This document shows, piece after piece, positions 1 to 6,836 of a DNA stretch of 15,319 bases. Position 1 is the stretch's first letter. Each line of letters opens with the position of its first letter. Source of the DNA: Methanomicrobiaceae archaeon UBA436 (GTDB lineage Archaea > Halobacteriota > Methanomicrobia > Methanomicrobiales > Methanoculleaceae). The notes beneath the pieces are model-generated. The model had not been told where the DNA came from. It made no database searches and was given only the letters and a program-made list of their open reading frames with translations. A program made the position numbers and the translations under genes. The stretch is taken from positions 17,166 through 32,484 of the forward strand of contig DAFR01000062.1 of assembly GCA_002497965.1 (NCBI GenBank), read 5' to 3'.

Positions 1-2
1 TC

Positions 3-953
3 CTTCACTACACATTAAACGCACCCTGCCACTACAGGGTCATCAGCGAGATCATCCGCGACCACGAGATCGACATCGTCGTCGGGGCGCACGTCCTGGC
101 CGGGACGGCCATGGTCAGAGCGGCTGAGAGGTACGGCGTCCCGGTGGTCTTCGACCTCAAGGACTGGTTCCCGGACTCGGCCGCTGCCTACTACAAAAAT
201 CCCGCTATAAAATGGGTGCTCCGTGAGGGTGTCCTTGCCATAACCCGCTACAACCTCGACCATAGCGACGTCATCACGACGGTCTCCCCGGGTCTCGTCG
301 AGAAACTCAAGGCATACGGCTACGAGGCGGAGTTGATCACAAACGGTGTCAACACGGATATCTTCCACCCCATGGATGGGAGTGCGATGCGATCCGCACT
401 CGGAATCGCGCCCGATGCCTTCGTGCTCGGGTTTGCCGGGGCAATCGAACGCTGGTATGCTCTCGATGAGGTGATCCGGCTCTTTCCGGAGGTTCTCAAG
501 CGGCACCCGAACGCCGAGCTCCTGATAGTCGGCGGTTCGCTCTTCACCGGTTACATGGACGAACTGCAGGCGCTTGCTGCCAGGCTCGGGGTTTCGGGGA
601 AGGTGCATTTCACAGGCACCGTCGATTACAATGACCTCCCCGGCTACATCGCGCCGATGGACATCTGCCTCATCCCGCTCTCGCCCCCTCAATGGGTGGA
701 TATCGCGCTACCCAACAAGTACTTCGAGTACTCGGCGTGCGGGAAGCCGATCCTCTCGACCCCCATACCCGACATGCTCAGGATGGGCGGCGACCATATC
801 ACCGTCTACCGGGACGGGCAGGAGTTCCTTGAGGGGGTGGATGAGGCCGCCGTGAACCCGCGGTGCTGCACAATCCCGATCGAGGAGCACGCCTGGAAGA
901 AGAAAGCAGAGGCTTTCGAGAGGATCTTTACCCGGCTGACGGGAAAGACCTGA
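3..953 (+). CDS. GT4-type glycosyltransferase, 5' end cut by the window
   Basis: Probably transfers a nucleotide-activated sugar onto a lipid-linked or surface glycan at the cytoplasmic membrane face. The frame is open to the left edge, so the ATG at 111 is internal; residues before it (IVVGAHVLAGTAMVRAAERYG) look like the usual N-terminal Rossmann half. 316 residues remain. Seen: the VSPGLVEKL...ITNGVNTDIF hinge typical of GT-B glycosyltransferases, then a C-terminal domain with FAGAIERWYALDE, LLIVGGS, FTGTVDYNDLPGYI and the donor-site region LPNKYFEYSACGKPIL. The sugar specificity cannot be read from the sequence. The gene lies 82 bp upstream of the oligosaccharyltransferase aglB on the same strand, which suggests assembly of the N-glycan that AglB transfers; this is inference from context. 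AglB has its own promoter, so the two need not be one transcript. Confidence 0.85.
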   Translation, partial: LHYTLNAPCHYRVISEIIRDHEIDIVVGAHVLAGTAMVRAAERYGVPVVFDLKDWFPDSAAAYYKNPAIKWVLREGVLAITRYNLDHSDVITTVSPGLVEKLKAYGYEAELITNGVNTDIFHPMDGSAMRSALGIAPDAFVLGFAGAIERWYALDEVIRLFPEVLKRHPNAELLIVGGSLFTGYMDELQALAARLGVSGKVHFTGTVDYNDLPGYIAPMDICLIPLSPPQWVDIALPNKYFEYSACGKPILSTPIPDMLRMGGDHITVYRDGQEFLEGVDEAAVNPRCCTIPIEEHAWKKKAEAFERIFTRLTGKT

Positions 954-989
954 AACTGCACCCTCCCCCATCCACCATCGATACACCAA

Positions 990-1030
990 GATTATATTGG
1001 TTCGAATGGAAACTGATTCCTAAAGGGAGT
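990..1030 (+). promoter_or_regulatory. Promoter (TATA) and Shine-Dalgarno of aglB
   Basis: An AT-rich box, GATTATATT (990-998), stands out from the GC-rich surroundings, 38-46 bp before the aglB ATG. Transcription starting about 25 bp downstream would leave a short leader containing GGGAGT (1025-1030), five bases before the ATG at 1036. This supports both the start codon and a transcription unit separate from the upstream glycosyltransferase. Confidence 0.6.
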
Positions 1031-1035
1031 GCCCG

Positions 1036-3690
1036 ATGGCTCAGATGGATATCAAGAAATACCAACCATATCTCATCATTGGTCTCATCGTCATCCTCGC
1101 GCTGCTCACGCTCTGGACGCGGGGAATCCCCGCAGATGGACTGGTGACCGACGAGGGTGTAAACCTGCTGGGAAACGATCCCTGGTACAATCTCCGCCAG
1201 GTTGAACAGACCCTGGCAAACTTCCCTGCATACGCCTGGTTTGACGCGATGACGCTCTACCCGACCGGGGACGTGATCTACTGGGGGCCTCTCTTCATCG
1301 AGATCATATCCGCGCTCTGTCTCCTTGCCGGGGCAGCGACGCGGCCTGAGATCATGCTGGTGGCGTCCTGGGTCCCGCCGCTGATGGCCGTGGTCATGGT
1401 GCCGGTCGTCTACCTGTTGGCGCGAAAGATTGCTGACTGGAAGACAGGGCTCATCGCCGCCGGTCTTATTGCGGTCATCGGCAGCAACTACGCCTACCGC
1501 TCCCTCTTTGGCTTTGTCGATCACCACATCGCAGAGACGCTCTTCTCGACGATCTTTGTTCTCGCCTACGTGACGGCGCTGCTTGCGGCTCGGGGTGCTG
1601 CCATCTCCCGGGAGAACATTCAGGGCCTCAAGATCCCTTCTATAACAGCGATCATCGCCGGGGTAGCCTACCTCCTTGGCTACTTTACCATGCCGACGAT
1701 GATCCTCTTTGCGCTCATCGTCGCAGCATTCACACTTGTCCAGTTCATCCTGGACTACTTCCATGATAGGTCGAGCAACTATCTGGTCTTTGTAAACGCC
1801 GTCGTCTTCATAGTAGTTATCATTGGAACCGTGGCGTTCGGGTTCCCGCATCCGGGGCTTGACCTCTCTCGCTACACCCTCGGACACGTCATAGCCAGCG
1901 CTGCCCTGATCGCGGGAACAGCAGCACTCTATGGGCTCTCGGTCTTCCTGAAAAAGCGGCCTAAATATTACTTCCCGGCCGCACTCGCGGCCGTCGCGGC
2001 ACTCGCCGTCGCGGTACTCTACTTCGCCCTGCCCGACATCTACAACCTCCTCATCTCAAGCCTCATCTCCTTCTTCGGCGAGCAGCCCGTAACCACAACC
2101 GTCCAGGAGGCGCGGGCATGGTCGTTTGACGCCGCCTGGGCGACCTTCCACTGGGGGCTGCTGCTTGCTGCCGGCGGAGCAGCCACCCTGATCTTGCAGA
2201 ACCGCAAGGAGGTGAACCCCGCTCACACATTCGTCCTGGTCTGGACAGCGATCATCCTGGGGTCGACCGCCGCGCATGTCCGCTACGAGTACTACCTTGC
2301 CGTAAACATCGCCCTCCTCTCGGCGGTATTTGCAGGCGCGGTCCTGGGCGCAACCTGGAAAGAGGTTGCCCCCCTCCTCCGGAAAGGAAGTGCAGACAGC
2401 GCGCGCCCCGCGGCGGGAAGAGCAGAAAAACGAGAAGAGCCTCCAAAGAAGAAGGGCAAGAAAGGGGCAAGGGCCGCTGATGCTCCTAAAGCGAAATCCA
2501 GGAAGCGTGATCAGCCTGATTACCTCAAAGTCGGCGGGTTTGTTCTGGTTGCCGCTCTCACCCTCCTCTTTGCCGGGACGTCATTCCAGGGGAACCTGGA
2601 TCTCGCAAACAGCGCGAAATACAGTGGTATGGACTCGCAGTGGATGGAGGCCCTGGAGTGGATGGGAGAGAACACACCAGATCCCGGCGTCGATTACTAC
2701 GCGATCTACGATCCTGAGACCTTCACCTACCCCGAAGAGTCATACGGCGTCATGTCCTGGTGGGACTACGGCCACTGGATCACGTTTATCTCGAAGCGGA
2801 TCCCGAACAACAACCCCTTCCAGCACGGCGTTGCAGGGCCGAACGGCTCGGCGGTCTATCTCGTCTCGACATCCGAGGAAGCCGCAAACCGCATCCTGGA
2901 CAACATCGGTACACGATACGTGGTGACCGACTACCAGGTCGTCATGGGCAAGTTCCACGCCCCGGCAACCTGGGCTGATCCGAACGACACTGGAGGACTG
3001 CGGTTCCAGCCGGTATTCTTCGTTCCCATGGGTTCGGGATCGGCGGGTTACCAGGCGATGCAGTTCTACAACCAGGACTACTACATGACGATGGTCTCCC
3101 GTCTCCACAACTTCGATGGCTCCATGACCGAACCGACAACGGGATCGGTGCTATACGTCGAGTATGTCGAGCCGGAGATGGCAAACGCCTCATACCCGGT
3201 CATCACCAGCGCACAGGAGATGAACACCACCGCGGCGGCCGCAGCAGCAGCAGCCTATAACCTGAATGCACCGGCGGGCTCTCACGCCACCGTCCTGAAC
3301 CTGCACTACGATTACCAGGCTGACTCGATCCTGCAGCCGCTTGAGCGGGTGCCGGCGCTCAAACATTACCGGCTTGTCCACGAGACCCCCCAGAACATCT
3401 ACGGCAACGTGGGTGAGGGCGGCCCTGACCTCAAGGCGGTCAAGATATTTGAGTATGTTCCCGGAGCCACGATAAGGGGTGAGGGGGTCATCGAGGTCCC
3501 GATAGCCACAAACACCGGCCGGGAGTTTGTATACCGGCAGGAGAGCGAGAACGGTCTGTTTGTCGTTCCATACGCCACCTCCGGATGGTCGGGCGAGGTT
3601 AGAGCGACCGGGCCCTACCGGATCGCCGGCACCGGCCAGACCTTCGATGTGACTGAAGAGGATATCCAGCAGGGGCGCACCATCAACTGA
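1036..3690 (+). CDS. aglB: Oligosaccharyltransferase AglB (STT3 family)
   Basis: Single-subunit archaeal oligosaccharyltransferase that moves a dolichol-linked glycan onto Asn of N-X-S/T sequons on the outer side of the membrane. 884 residues: an N-terminal multi-span membrane part (about 1-445), a Lys/Arg/Ala-rich loop (about 449-497), a last membrane span (about 500-516) and an extracellular C-terminal domain. Metal/catalytic motifs are visible: GNDPWY with D48, FVDHHIAE with D162 and H164, and a TVQE loop near residue 350. The acceptor-binding WWDYG signature is at 575-579. The positions of D48, D162 and H164 fit the known archaeal AglB pattern. The extracellular part holds several sequons (NGS, NDT, NAS, NTT), so self-glycosylation is possible. 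Eight consecutive alanines (733-740) follow the NTT. The start is supported by GGGAGT five bases upstream. An HDAC-like gene follows after 5 bp. Confidence 0.96.
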   Translation: MAQMDIKKYQPYLIIGLIVILALLTLWTRGIPADGLVTDEGVNLLGNDPWYNLRQVEQTLANFPAYAWFDAMTLYPTGDVIYWGPLFIEIISALCLLAGAATRPEIMLVASWVPPLMAVVMVPVVYLLARKIADWKTGLIAAGLIAVIGSNYAYRSLFGFVDHHIAETLFSTIFVLAYVTALLAARGAAISRENIQGLKIPSITAIIAGVAYLLGYFTMPTMILFALIVAAFTLVQFILDYFHDRSSNYLVFVNAVVFIVVIIGTVAFGFPHPGLDLSRYTLGHVIASAALIAGTAALYGLSVFLKKRPKYYFPAALAAVAALAVAVLYFALPDIYNLLISSLISFFGEQPVTTTVQEARAWSFDAAWATFHWGLLLAAGGAATLILQNRKEVNPAHTFVLVWTAIILGSTAAHVRYEYYLAVNIALLSAVFAGAVLGATWKEVAPLLRKGSADSARPAAGRAEKREEPPKKKGKKGARAADAPKAKSRKRDQPDYLKVGGFVLVAALTLLFAGTSFQGNLDLANSAKYSGMDSQWMEALEWMGENTPDPGVDYYAIYDPETFTYPEESYGVMSWWDYGHWITFISKRIPNNNPFQHGVAGPNGSAVYLVSTSEEAANRILDNIGTRYVVTDYQVVMGKFHAPATWADPNDTGGLRFQPVFFVPMGSGSAGYQAMQFYNQDYYMTMVSRLHNFDGSMTEPTTGSVLYVEYVEPEMANASYPVITSAQEMNTTAAAAAAAAYNLNAPAGSHATVLNLHYDYQADSILQPLERVPALKHYRLVHETPQNIYGNVGEGGPDLKAVKIFEYVPGATIRGEGVIEVPIATNTGREFVYRQESENGLFVVPYATSGWSGEVRATGPYRIAGTGQTFDVTEEDIQQGRTIN
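2380..2526 (+). other. Low-complexity, highly basic loop inside AglB
   Basis: About 49 residues (roughly 449-497 of AglB) made mostly of K, R, A, E, P, G and S, including PPKKKGKKGARAADAPKAK. It lies just before the final transmembrane span. The last span must lead to the extracellular catalytic domain, so this loop is predicted to be cytoplasmic. It looks disordered and has a strong net positive charge. It is in frame with no stop, so it is part of the protein rather than a frameshift scar. Confidence 0.7.
3232..3255 (+). repeat. GCN codon repeat encoding eight alanines in AglB
   Basis: Eight consecutive Ala codons (three GCG/GCC, four GCA, one GCC), including a pure (GCA)4 tract. They sit in the extracellular C-terminal domain just after an NTT sequon. 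Trinucleotide repeats of this kind can vary in length between strains without breaking the frame. Confidence 0.75.
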
Positions 3691-3695
3691 CAGGA

Positions 3696-4664
3696 ATGCG
3701 CTACTCGATAATATACGGTGACATATTCACCCGGCACGATATGGAGGCCCATCCCGAGTCGGCCGCCCGGTTGCGGACGGCCCTCGAGTGCATACCCCCG
3801 AGCGCACGCTGGCGCCCCCCCATCCCCGCCTGCGAGGCCGATCTCGAGCGCGTCCACGACCCGCATTACATCCGCTGGGTGCGGGAGATGGCGACGGGCG
3901 CCTGTTATTTAGACGAAAACACCTATGTCACCTGCCACTCTTTTGAGGCAGCGGCCCACGCTGCCGGGTCCACCATTGCAGCGGCGGAGCGGACGCTTGA
4001 TGGTGAGCACTGTTTTGCACTTGTCCGCCCGCCGGGGCATCATGCCGAGCCCGACCGCGCAATGGGGTTCTGCATATTCAACAACGCCGCGGTTGCGGCG
4101 GCAAAAGCGCTCCTGTCCCTCGACCGGGTGGCGATCCTGGACTGGGACCTTCACCACGGCAACGGCACCCAGAGGATCTTTTACGGGAGCGACAGGGTGC
4201 TCTTCTGCTCGGTGCACCAGGAGAACAGTTTCCCCTGGACGGGCTGGGTGGACGAGATCGGCACCGGCGCCGGCCGGGGCTACAACCTGAATGCACCGCT
4301 TGCGGCAGGCTCGACCCTCGCCGATTACGCCCTGGTATTTGAGGAGGTGTTCATCCCTGCTATCGTTCGGTTCCGCCCGGATCTTCTGATAGTCTCGGCC
4401 GGGCAGGACGCTCTCGCCGATGATGGGCGCGGCGGGATGAAACTTGAACCCGACGACTACGGTGTGCTTGCCGGGATGCTGATAGACGGGACAGACCTCC
4501 CCCTGGCGCTGACGCTGGAAGGAGGCTACGGCCCCTCGGCCGGGAAGGCCGTAGGCGCTATATTCCAGGCCCTCGCGGGGAGACGGTTTGAGCCGGCAGA
4601 AAAGCCGGTGCACCGGAGCACGGAGCGGGTTGTGCGGATCTTAAAGAGAGTCCAGTTCTGTTGA
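3696..4664 (+). CDS. HDAC-superfamily zinc deacetylase (arginase/deacetylase fold)
   Basis: Predicted Zn-dependent amidohydrolase removing acetyl groups from acetyl-lysine, acetylpolyamine or a similar amide; the substrate is not readable from sequence. 322 residues, usual for the family. Seen: HPESAARL at 19-26; the catalytic His pair in RPPGHH (H115, H116); GFCIFNN; the metal-binding DWDLHHGNG (Zn ligands D151 and H153 by family pattern); SAGQDAL with the third ligand D238; and LEGGYG with Y278 in the place of the catalytic Tyr. All key residues are intact. It starts 5 bp after the aglB stop with AGGA almost touching its ATG, so translation is probably coupled to AglB. It converges on the YcaO gene with a 19-bp gap. 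Lysine deacetylation of a chromatin protein, polyamine catabolism or a glycan-related role are all possible. Confidence 0.9.
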   Translation: MRYSIIYGDIFTRHDMEAHPESAARLRTALECIPPSARWRPPIPACEADLERVHDPHYIRWVREMATGACYLDENTYVTCHSFEAAAHAAGSTIAAAERTLDGEHCFALVRPPGHHAEPDRAMGFCIFNNAAVAAAKALLSLDRVAILDWDLHHGNGTQRIFYGSDRVLFCSVHQENSFPWTGWVDEIGTGAGRGYNLNAPLAAGSTLADYALVFEEVFIPAIVRFRPDLLIVSAGQDALADDGRGGMKLEPDDYGVLAGMLIDGTDLPLALTLEGGYGPSAGKAVGAIFQALAGRRFEPAEKPVHRSTERVVRILKRVQFC

Positions 4665-4683
4665 GCGCCGCCGCGGTCGAGAG

Positions 4684-5883
4684 TTAGATCACTTGAGGGT
4701 TAATCCCCGCATCCCGGGCGGACCGCCGCCGGCGGGGGTCCATGCAGGAGACCTCGAAACCGGGGATGATCGCCCGCACCACGGGGATCGGCGTCCTGGT
4801 GAGGTCGCAGACGCAGACCCTGTCGGTGTGGGGCGCGACCTCATCGAGTACACGCCGGATGTCCAGGTCGAACCGTCCTGTGCTCATATCAGGGATATCA
4901 GCGAGGTCGACGGCATCAGCGTTGCCAAACCAGATCCGGTTGATCCGTTTCAGCCGTTCATAACCCGCCTTCCTGATTACCGCCTCCCGCCGGATGTCGC
5001 CAGGTTCGCCGTGGAGAATACTCCCCCTTCTCTTTGCAACCTCCGTGAGCGCCTGGAACGCTGCAGCCTCGGGTGAGAGGTGGGAGGCAGACCCCGTGAG
5101 GATCATCGCAGGATCCCGTGTAACGGTGTCGTCTGCGGTGGCCGCGACTGTGGGGATCTCCGTTCTCCCATCGAGCAGCCAGAGGTGAATCTCGATCCCG
5201 TTCTGCTCGAACCGCTCCAGCAGGCCGCGGGCGGCGCAATCCCTCTCGATGGTGAGGCGGCGGCCGGGGTTTCGCCCTGCATCAGCGATGCTGAGCGCGT
5301 CCCGCTCGATAACCTCGAGGAGTGCGTGGAAAATGGCCTCTTCCATGACGTTTCCCGCCGCAAGCCCGTTTGTGTCGCTCCGAAACAGCGGTGTCGTCAA
5401 CCCGAGCGAGTCGTAGGGGTGGAAGACAGCGTTGCTCGGGACGTAGAGATCCTCGTCGTTCAGGATGTCCCAGGCCTGCGTCCAGTGGACCATCTCCCCC
5501 TGTTCGAGTTCCCGCGGAAGAATGAGGTCCTCGGGGTGCAGCGCCCGTGCAGGGCCGATCTCCTCGTAGGAGGCGTAATCCATGTGGTCACCATGGTATT
5601 CGGCGCAGCAGCGCTCGATCGCCGCCATCATCGCCGACACCCGTGCCTGGACCGCCTCTTTACCTGCTCCTGTGTAAACCCGAACCGCTCCCCGCGCCGC
5701 TCCAGGCCGGACTGCAGCAAATACAGGGATCCCGGTCCGGTCGAGCGGGGTTATATCCCTGATCTCTGTAACCCCGATCCCTCTCATAAGGGGTTTCACA
5801 ACGGCATCCGTCTCCTCCGGGGGGCATGACCGGTGGCCGCCATCAAAGTAGACCTTCTCTACAGGGCGAATCGTGATCGGCAT
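4684..5883 (-). CDS. ycaO: YcaO enzyme, methanogenesis marker 1 (McrA thioglycine formation)
   Basis: YcaO proteins activate a peptide amide carbonyl with ATP. The methanogen branch is required for the thioglycine in the active-site region of McrA, the large subunit of methyl-coenzyme M reductase. 399 residues. Seen: GHRSCPPEET near the N-terminus (residues 16-25), typical of this branch; DITPLDRTGIPVFAAVRP; and two glutamate-rich ATP/Mg helices, SAMMAAIERCCAEYH (83-97) and MEEAIFHALLEVIERDAL (180-197). Family assignment is by motif recall, not search. No TfuA partner lies in the window; some methanogen YcaO enzymes are known to work without it. The start at 5883 is supported by AGGGATGATG just upstream. 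It shares an AT-rich promoter box with the divergent small gene at 5940. Confidence 0.9.
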   Translation of the reverse strand: MPITIRPVEKVYFDGGHRSCPPEETDAVVKPLMRGIGVTEIRDITPLDRTGIPVFAAVRPGAARGAVRVYTGAGKEAVQARVSAMMAAIERCCAEYHGDHMDYASYEEIGPARALHPEDLILPRELEQGEMVHWTQAWDILNDEDLYVPSNAVFHPYDSLGLTTPLFRSDTNGLAAGNVMEEAIFHALLEVIERDALSIADAGRNPGRRLTIERDCAARGLLERFEQNGIEIHLWLLDGRTEIPTVAATADDTVTRDPAMILTGSASHLSPEAAAFQALTEVAKRRGSILHGEPGDIRREAVIRKAGYERLKRINRIWFGNADAVDLADIPDMSTGRFDLDIRRVLDEVAPHTDRVCVCDLTRTPIPVVRAIIPGFEVSCMDPRRRRSARDAGINPQVI

Positions 5884-5906
5884 TCATCATCCCTTCGTGG
5901 TAATAC

Positions 5907-5914
5907 CTTAATAG
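5907..5914. promoter_or_regulatory. Shared TATA-like element between divergent ycaO and DUF2098 genes
   Basis: CTTAATAG on the plus strand (CTATTAAG on the minus) is the best TATA-like block of the 56-bp divergent gap. Its centre is about 29 bp from the rightward ATG (5940) and about 27 bp from the leftward ATG (5883), the distance expected for leaderless or near-leaderless starts in both directions. The identical octamer occurs before htpX at nearly the same distance. Confidence 0.45.
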
Positions 5915-5939
5915 TGTGGCAGATCTATTCTAGCATGTT

Positions 5940-6230
5940 ATGAGCATGGATGATATTGCAGTTGGTGCAGTCGTCCGGTACCCCCGTACCGGCACGACCG
6001 GAAAGGTCGTAAAGATCGAGGAGATCGATGGCCGGGAGTATGCTGAAATAGATACCACCGGCCTTTACTACCTGCGGGATGAACTTATCAGGACAGAACT
6101 GACGGAGGAAGAGGCCAGGAAGAAGGGGGGCTCCCTCGAGGACTACGTGAGGGAACACAGGGAGATCCAGCAGCAGCTGGAGAAGGTATGGGAGGTTGGA
6201 ACCGACCAGAGCTGCGAGGGCGGCGGCTAA
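5940..6230 (+). CDS. Small DUF2098-type protein of methanogens, function unknown
   Basis: 96 residues. The first 55 residues (VGAVVRYPRTGTTGKVVKIE, then AEIDTTGLYYLRDELI) look like a small SH3/KOW-like beta barrel, followed by a charged helical tail (EEEARKKGGSLEDYVREHREIQQQ). I recognise it as the archaeal DUF2098 family, from memory of the TGT.GKV...D.TGLYY pattern; no biochemical role is known to me. There is no signal peptide, membrane segment or metal motif. The start may be ATG 5940 or ATG 5946; neither has a clear Shine-Dalgarno, fitting leaderless translation. It is divergent from the McrA-modifying YcaO and overlaps the nikR stop tail to tail by 4 bp, so a role linked to MCR maturation is tempting but unproven. 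Confidence 0.75.
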   Translation: MSMDDIAVGAVVRYPRTGTTGKVVKIEEIDGREYAEIDTTGLYYLRDELIRTELTEEEARKKGGSLEDYVREHREIQQQLEKVWEVGTDQSCEGGG

Positions 6231-6679
6231 CCCTCGATCGGTATGGTGGTGAGTTTCACCGCCTCAACACCCTTCTGTGCCATAAGTTTCTCGGTAATAT
6301 CTTTCAGTAGGGTTCCATCCCCCCTGACCAGGATAACCTCAAGACATTTGCTGTGCGTTACATGCGAGTGGAGTGAGGCCTGAATGTTGCCGGTATACTG
6401 GTGCTGTATGTCGATGAGCGTCTGGAGCAGTCCGCGCTGGTCATGGTCATAGACCATGGTTATGACGCCCTGGCGCTCGCCTTTTACGTCTGATATCCAC
6501 TGGTAGTGAGTGATGTAATTTCGTATCGAGTCCCGTATCCCCTCAGACCGGGAGGAGTAGCCCCGGAGTGCCAGGATCTCATCAAACTTATCGAGGAGGT
6601 TCTTTGGAAGCGAGATCCCTATGCGTGATAGTTCGGTATCACCTGACATGGTGTGATCAGTTCTCATATCGAACTTCAT
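6227..6679 (-). CDS. nikR: Nickel-responsive regulator NikR
   Basis: Ribbon-helix-helix repressor with an ACT-like nickel-sensing domain; controls nickel uptake, important here because MCR (F430) and hydrogenases need nickel. DNA-binding part: SRIGISLPKNLLDKFDEIL and RGYSSRSEGIRDSIR. Nickel ligands H93, H104, H106 and C112 (QHQY, SLHSH, HSKC) match E. coli NikR H76, H87, H89 and C95 with one constant offset of 17, so the square-planar site is complete. The longest frame gives 150 residues, but a TATA-like box lies immediately upstream of that ATG and would start transcription inside the frame. ATG 6649 (MSGDTELSRIG, 140 residues) gives the normal family length and is my preferred start. No nickel transporter is in the window. 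The 3' end overlaps the DUF2098 gene by 4 bp. Confidence 0.95.
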   Translation of the reverse strand: MKFDMRTDHTMSGDTELSRIGISLPKNLLDKFDEILALRGYSSRSEGIRDSIRNYITHYQWISDVKGERQGVITMVYDHDQRGLLQTLIDIQHQYTGNIQASLHSHVTHSKCLEVILVRGDGTLLKDITEKLMAQKGVEAVKLTTIPIEG

Positions 6680-6773
6680 AGGTATAAATTTTCGCTAACA
6701 ATCATGGTGATATTCACACTTCGTATGCTGAAACCGGTATGGCAAACGGGGTGCGGGCCGATGCATGGTGTGA
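6647..6773. repeat. CATGGTGTGA direct repeat with inverted copies around the nikR promoter
   Basis: CATGGTGTGA occurs perfectly at 6647-6656 (over the preferred nikR start codon) and 6764-6773. Between them, CATGGTGATATTCACAC (6703-6719) carries a shortened copy plus the inverted form TCACAC (6714-6719) and the small palindrome GTGATATTCAC. The copies flank the nikR TATA box and fill much of the gap to aIF2-gamma. This could be an operator, possibly for NikR itself, but it does not match the bacterial NikR site as I know it. Confidence 0.35.
6683..6690 (-). promoter_or_regulatory. TATA-like box of nikR
   Basis: On the minus strand this reads AATTTATA, followed directly by CC and the most upstream nikR ATG (6679). 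With the usual spacing of about 25 bp, transcription would begin near 6660, which argues for the downstream ATG at 6649. Confidence 0.5.
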
Positions 6774-6810
6774 AGACGCGGCAAGGGATTACGAGAGCAA
6801 TCGCTACCGA

Positions 6811-6820
6811 TTATGTATAA
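6811..6820 (+). promoter_or_regulatory. Promoter of the aIF2-gamma operon
   Basis: TTATGTATAA lies 17-26 bp before the ATG at 6837, with ACCGA just upstream as a possible BRE. No Shine-Dalgarno precedes the ATG (TCATTCTATA), so the mRNA is probably leaderless. Confidence 0.55.
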
Positions 6821-6836
6821 GTAGTGTCATTCTATA

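Noticed and set aside
15..692. Minus-strand open frame of 225 codons opposite the glycosyltransferase
   Set aside because: Antisense artefact with Asp/Val/Arg-rich composition and no family resemblance.
928..1887. Long minus-strand open frame (319 codons) opposite aglB
   Set aside because: Its composition (runs of D, E, R, H) is what a GC-rich antisense frame gives, and it covers the well-supported AglB membrane domain and its promoter.
3256..4312. Shared peptide YNLNAP and identical 15-base stretch in aglB (about 3258) and the HDAC gene (about 4284)
   Set aside because: Too short; N.PL..G is a normal HDAC motif, and the flanks do not align, so coincidence is the simplest reading.
3909..4613. 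Minus-strand open frame of 234 codons opposite the HDAC gene
   Set aside because: Covers all catalytic motifs of the deacetylase on the other strand; no motif of its own.
5080..5829. Plus-strand open frame of 249 codons opposite ycaO
   Set aside because: The YcaO ATP-binding helices lie on the minus strand; the plus frame has no recognisable domain.
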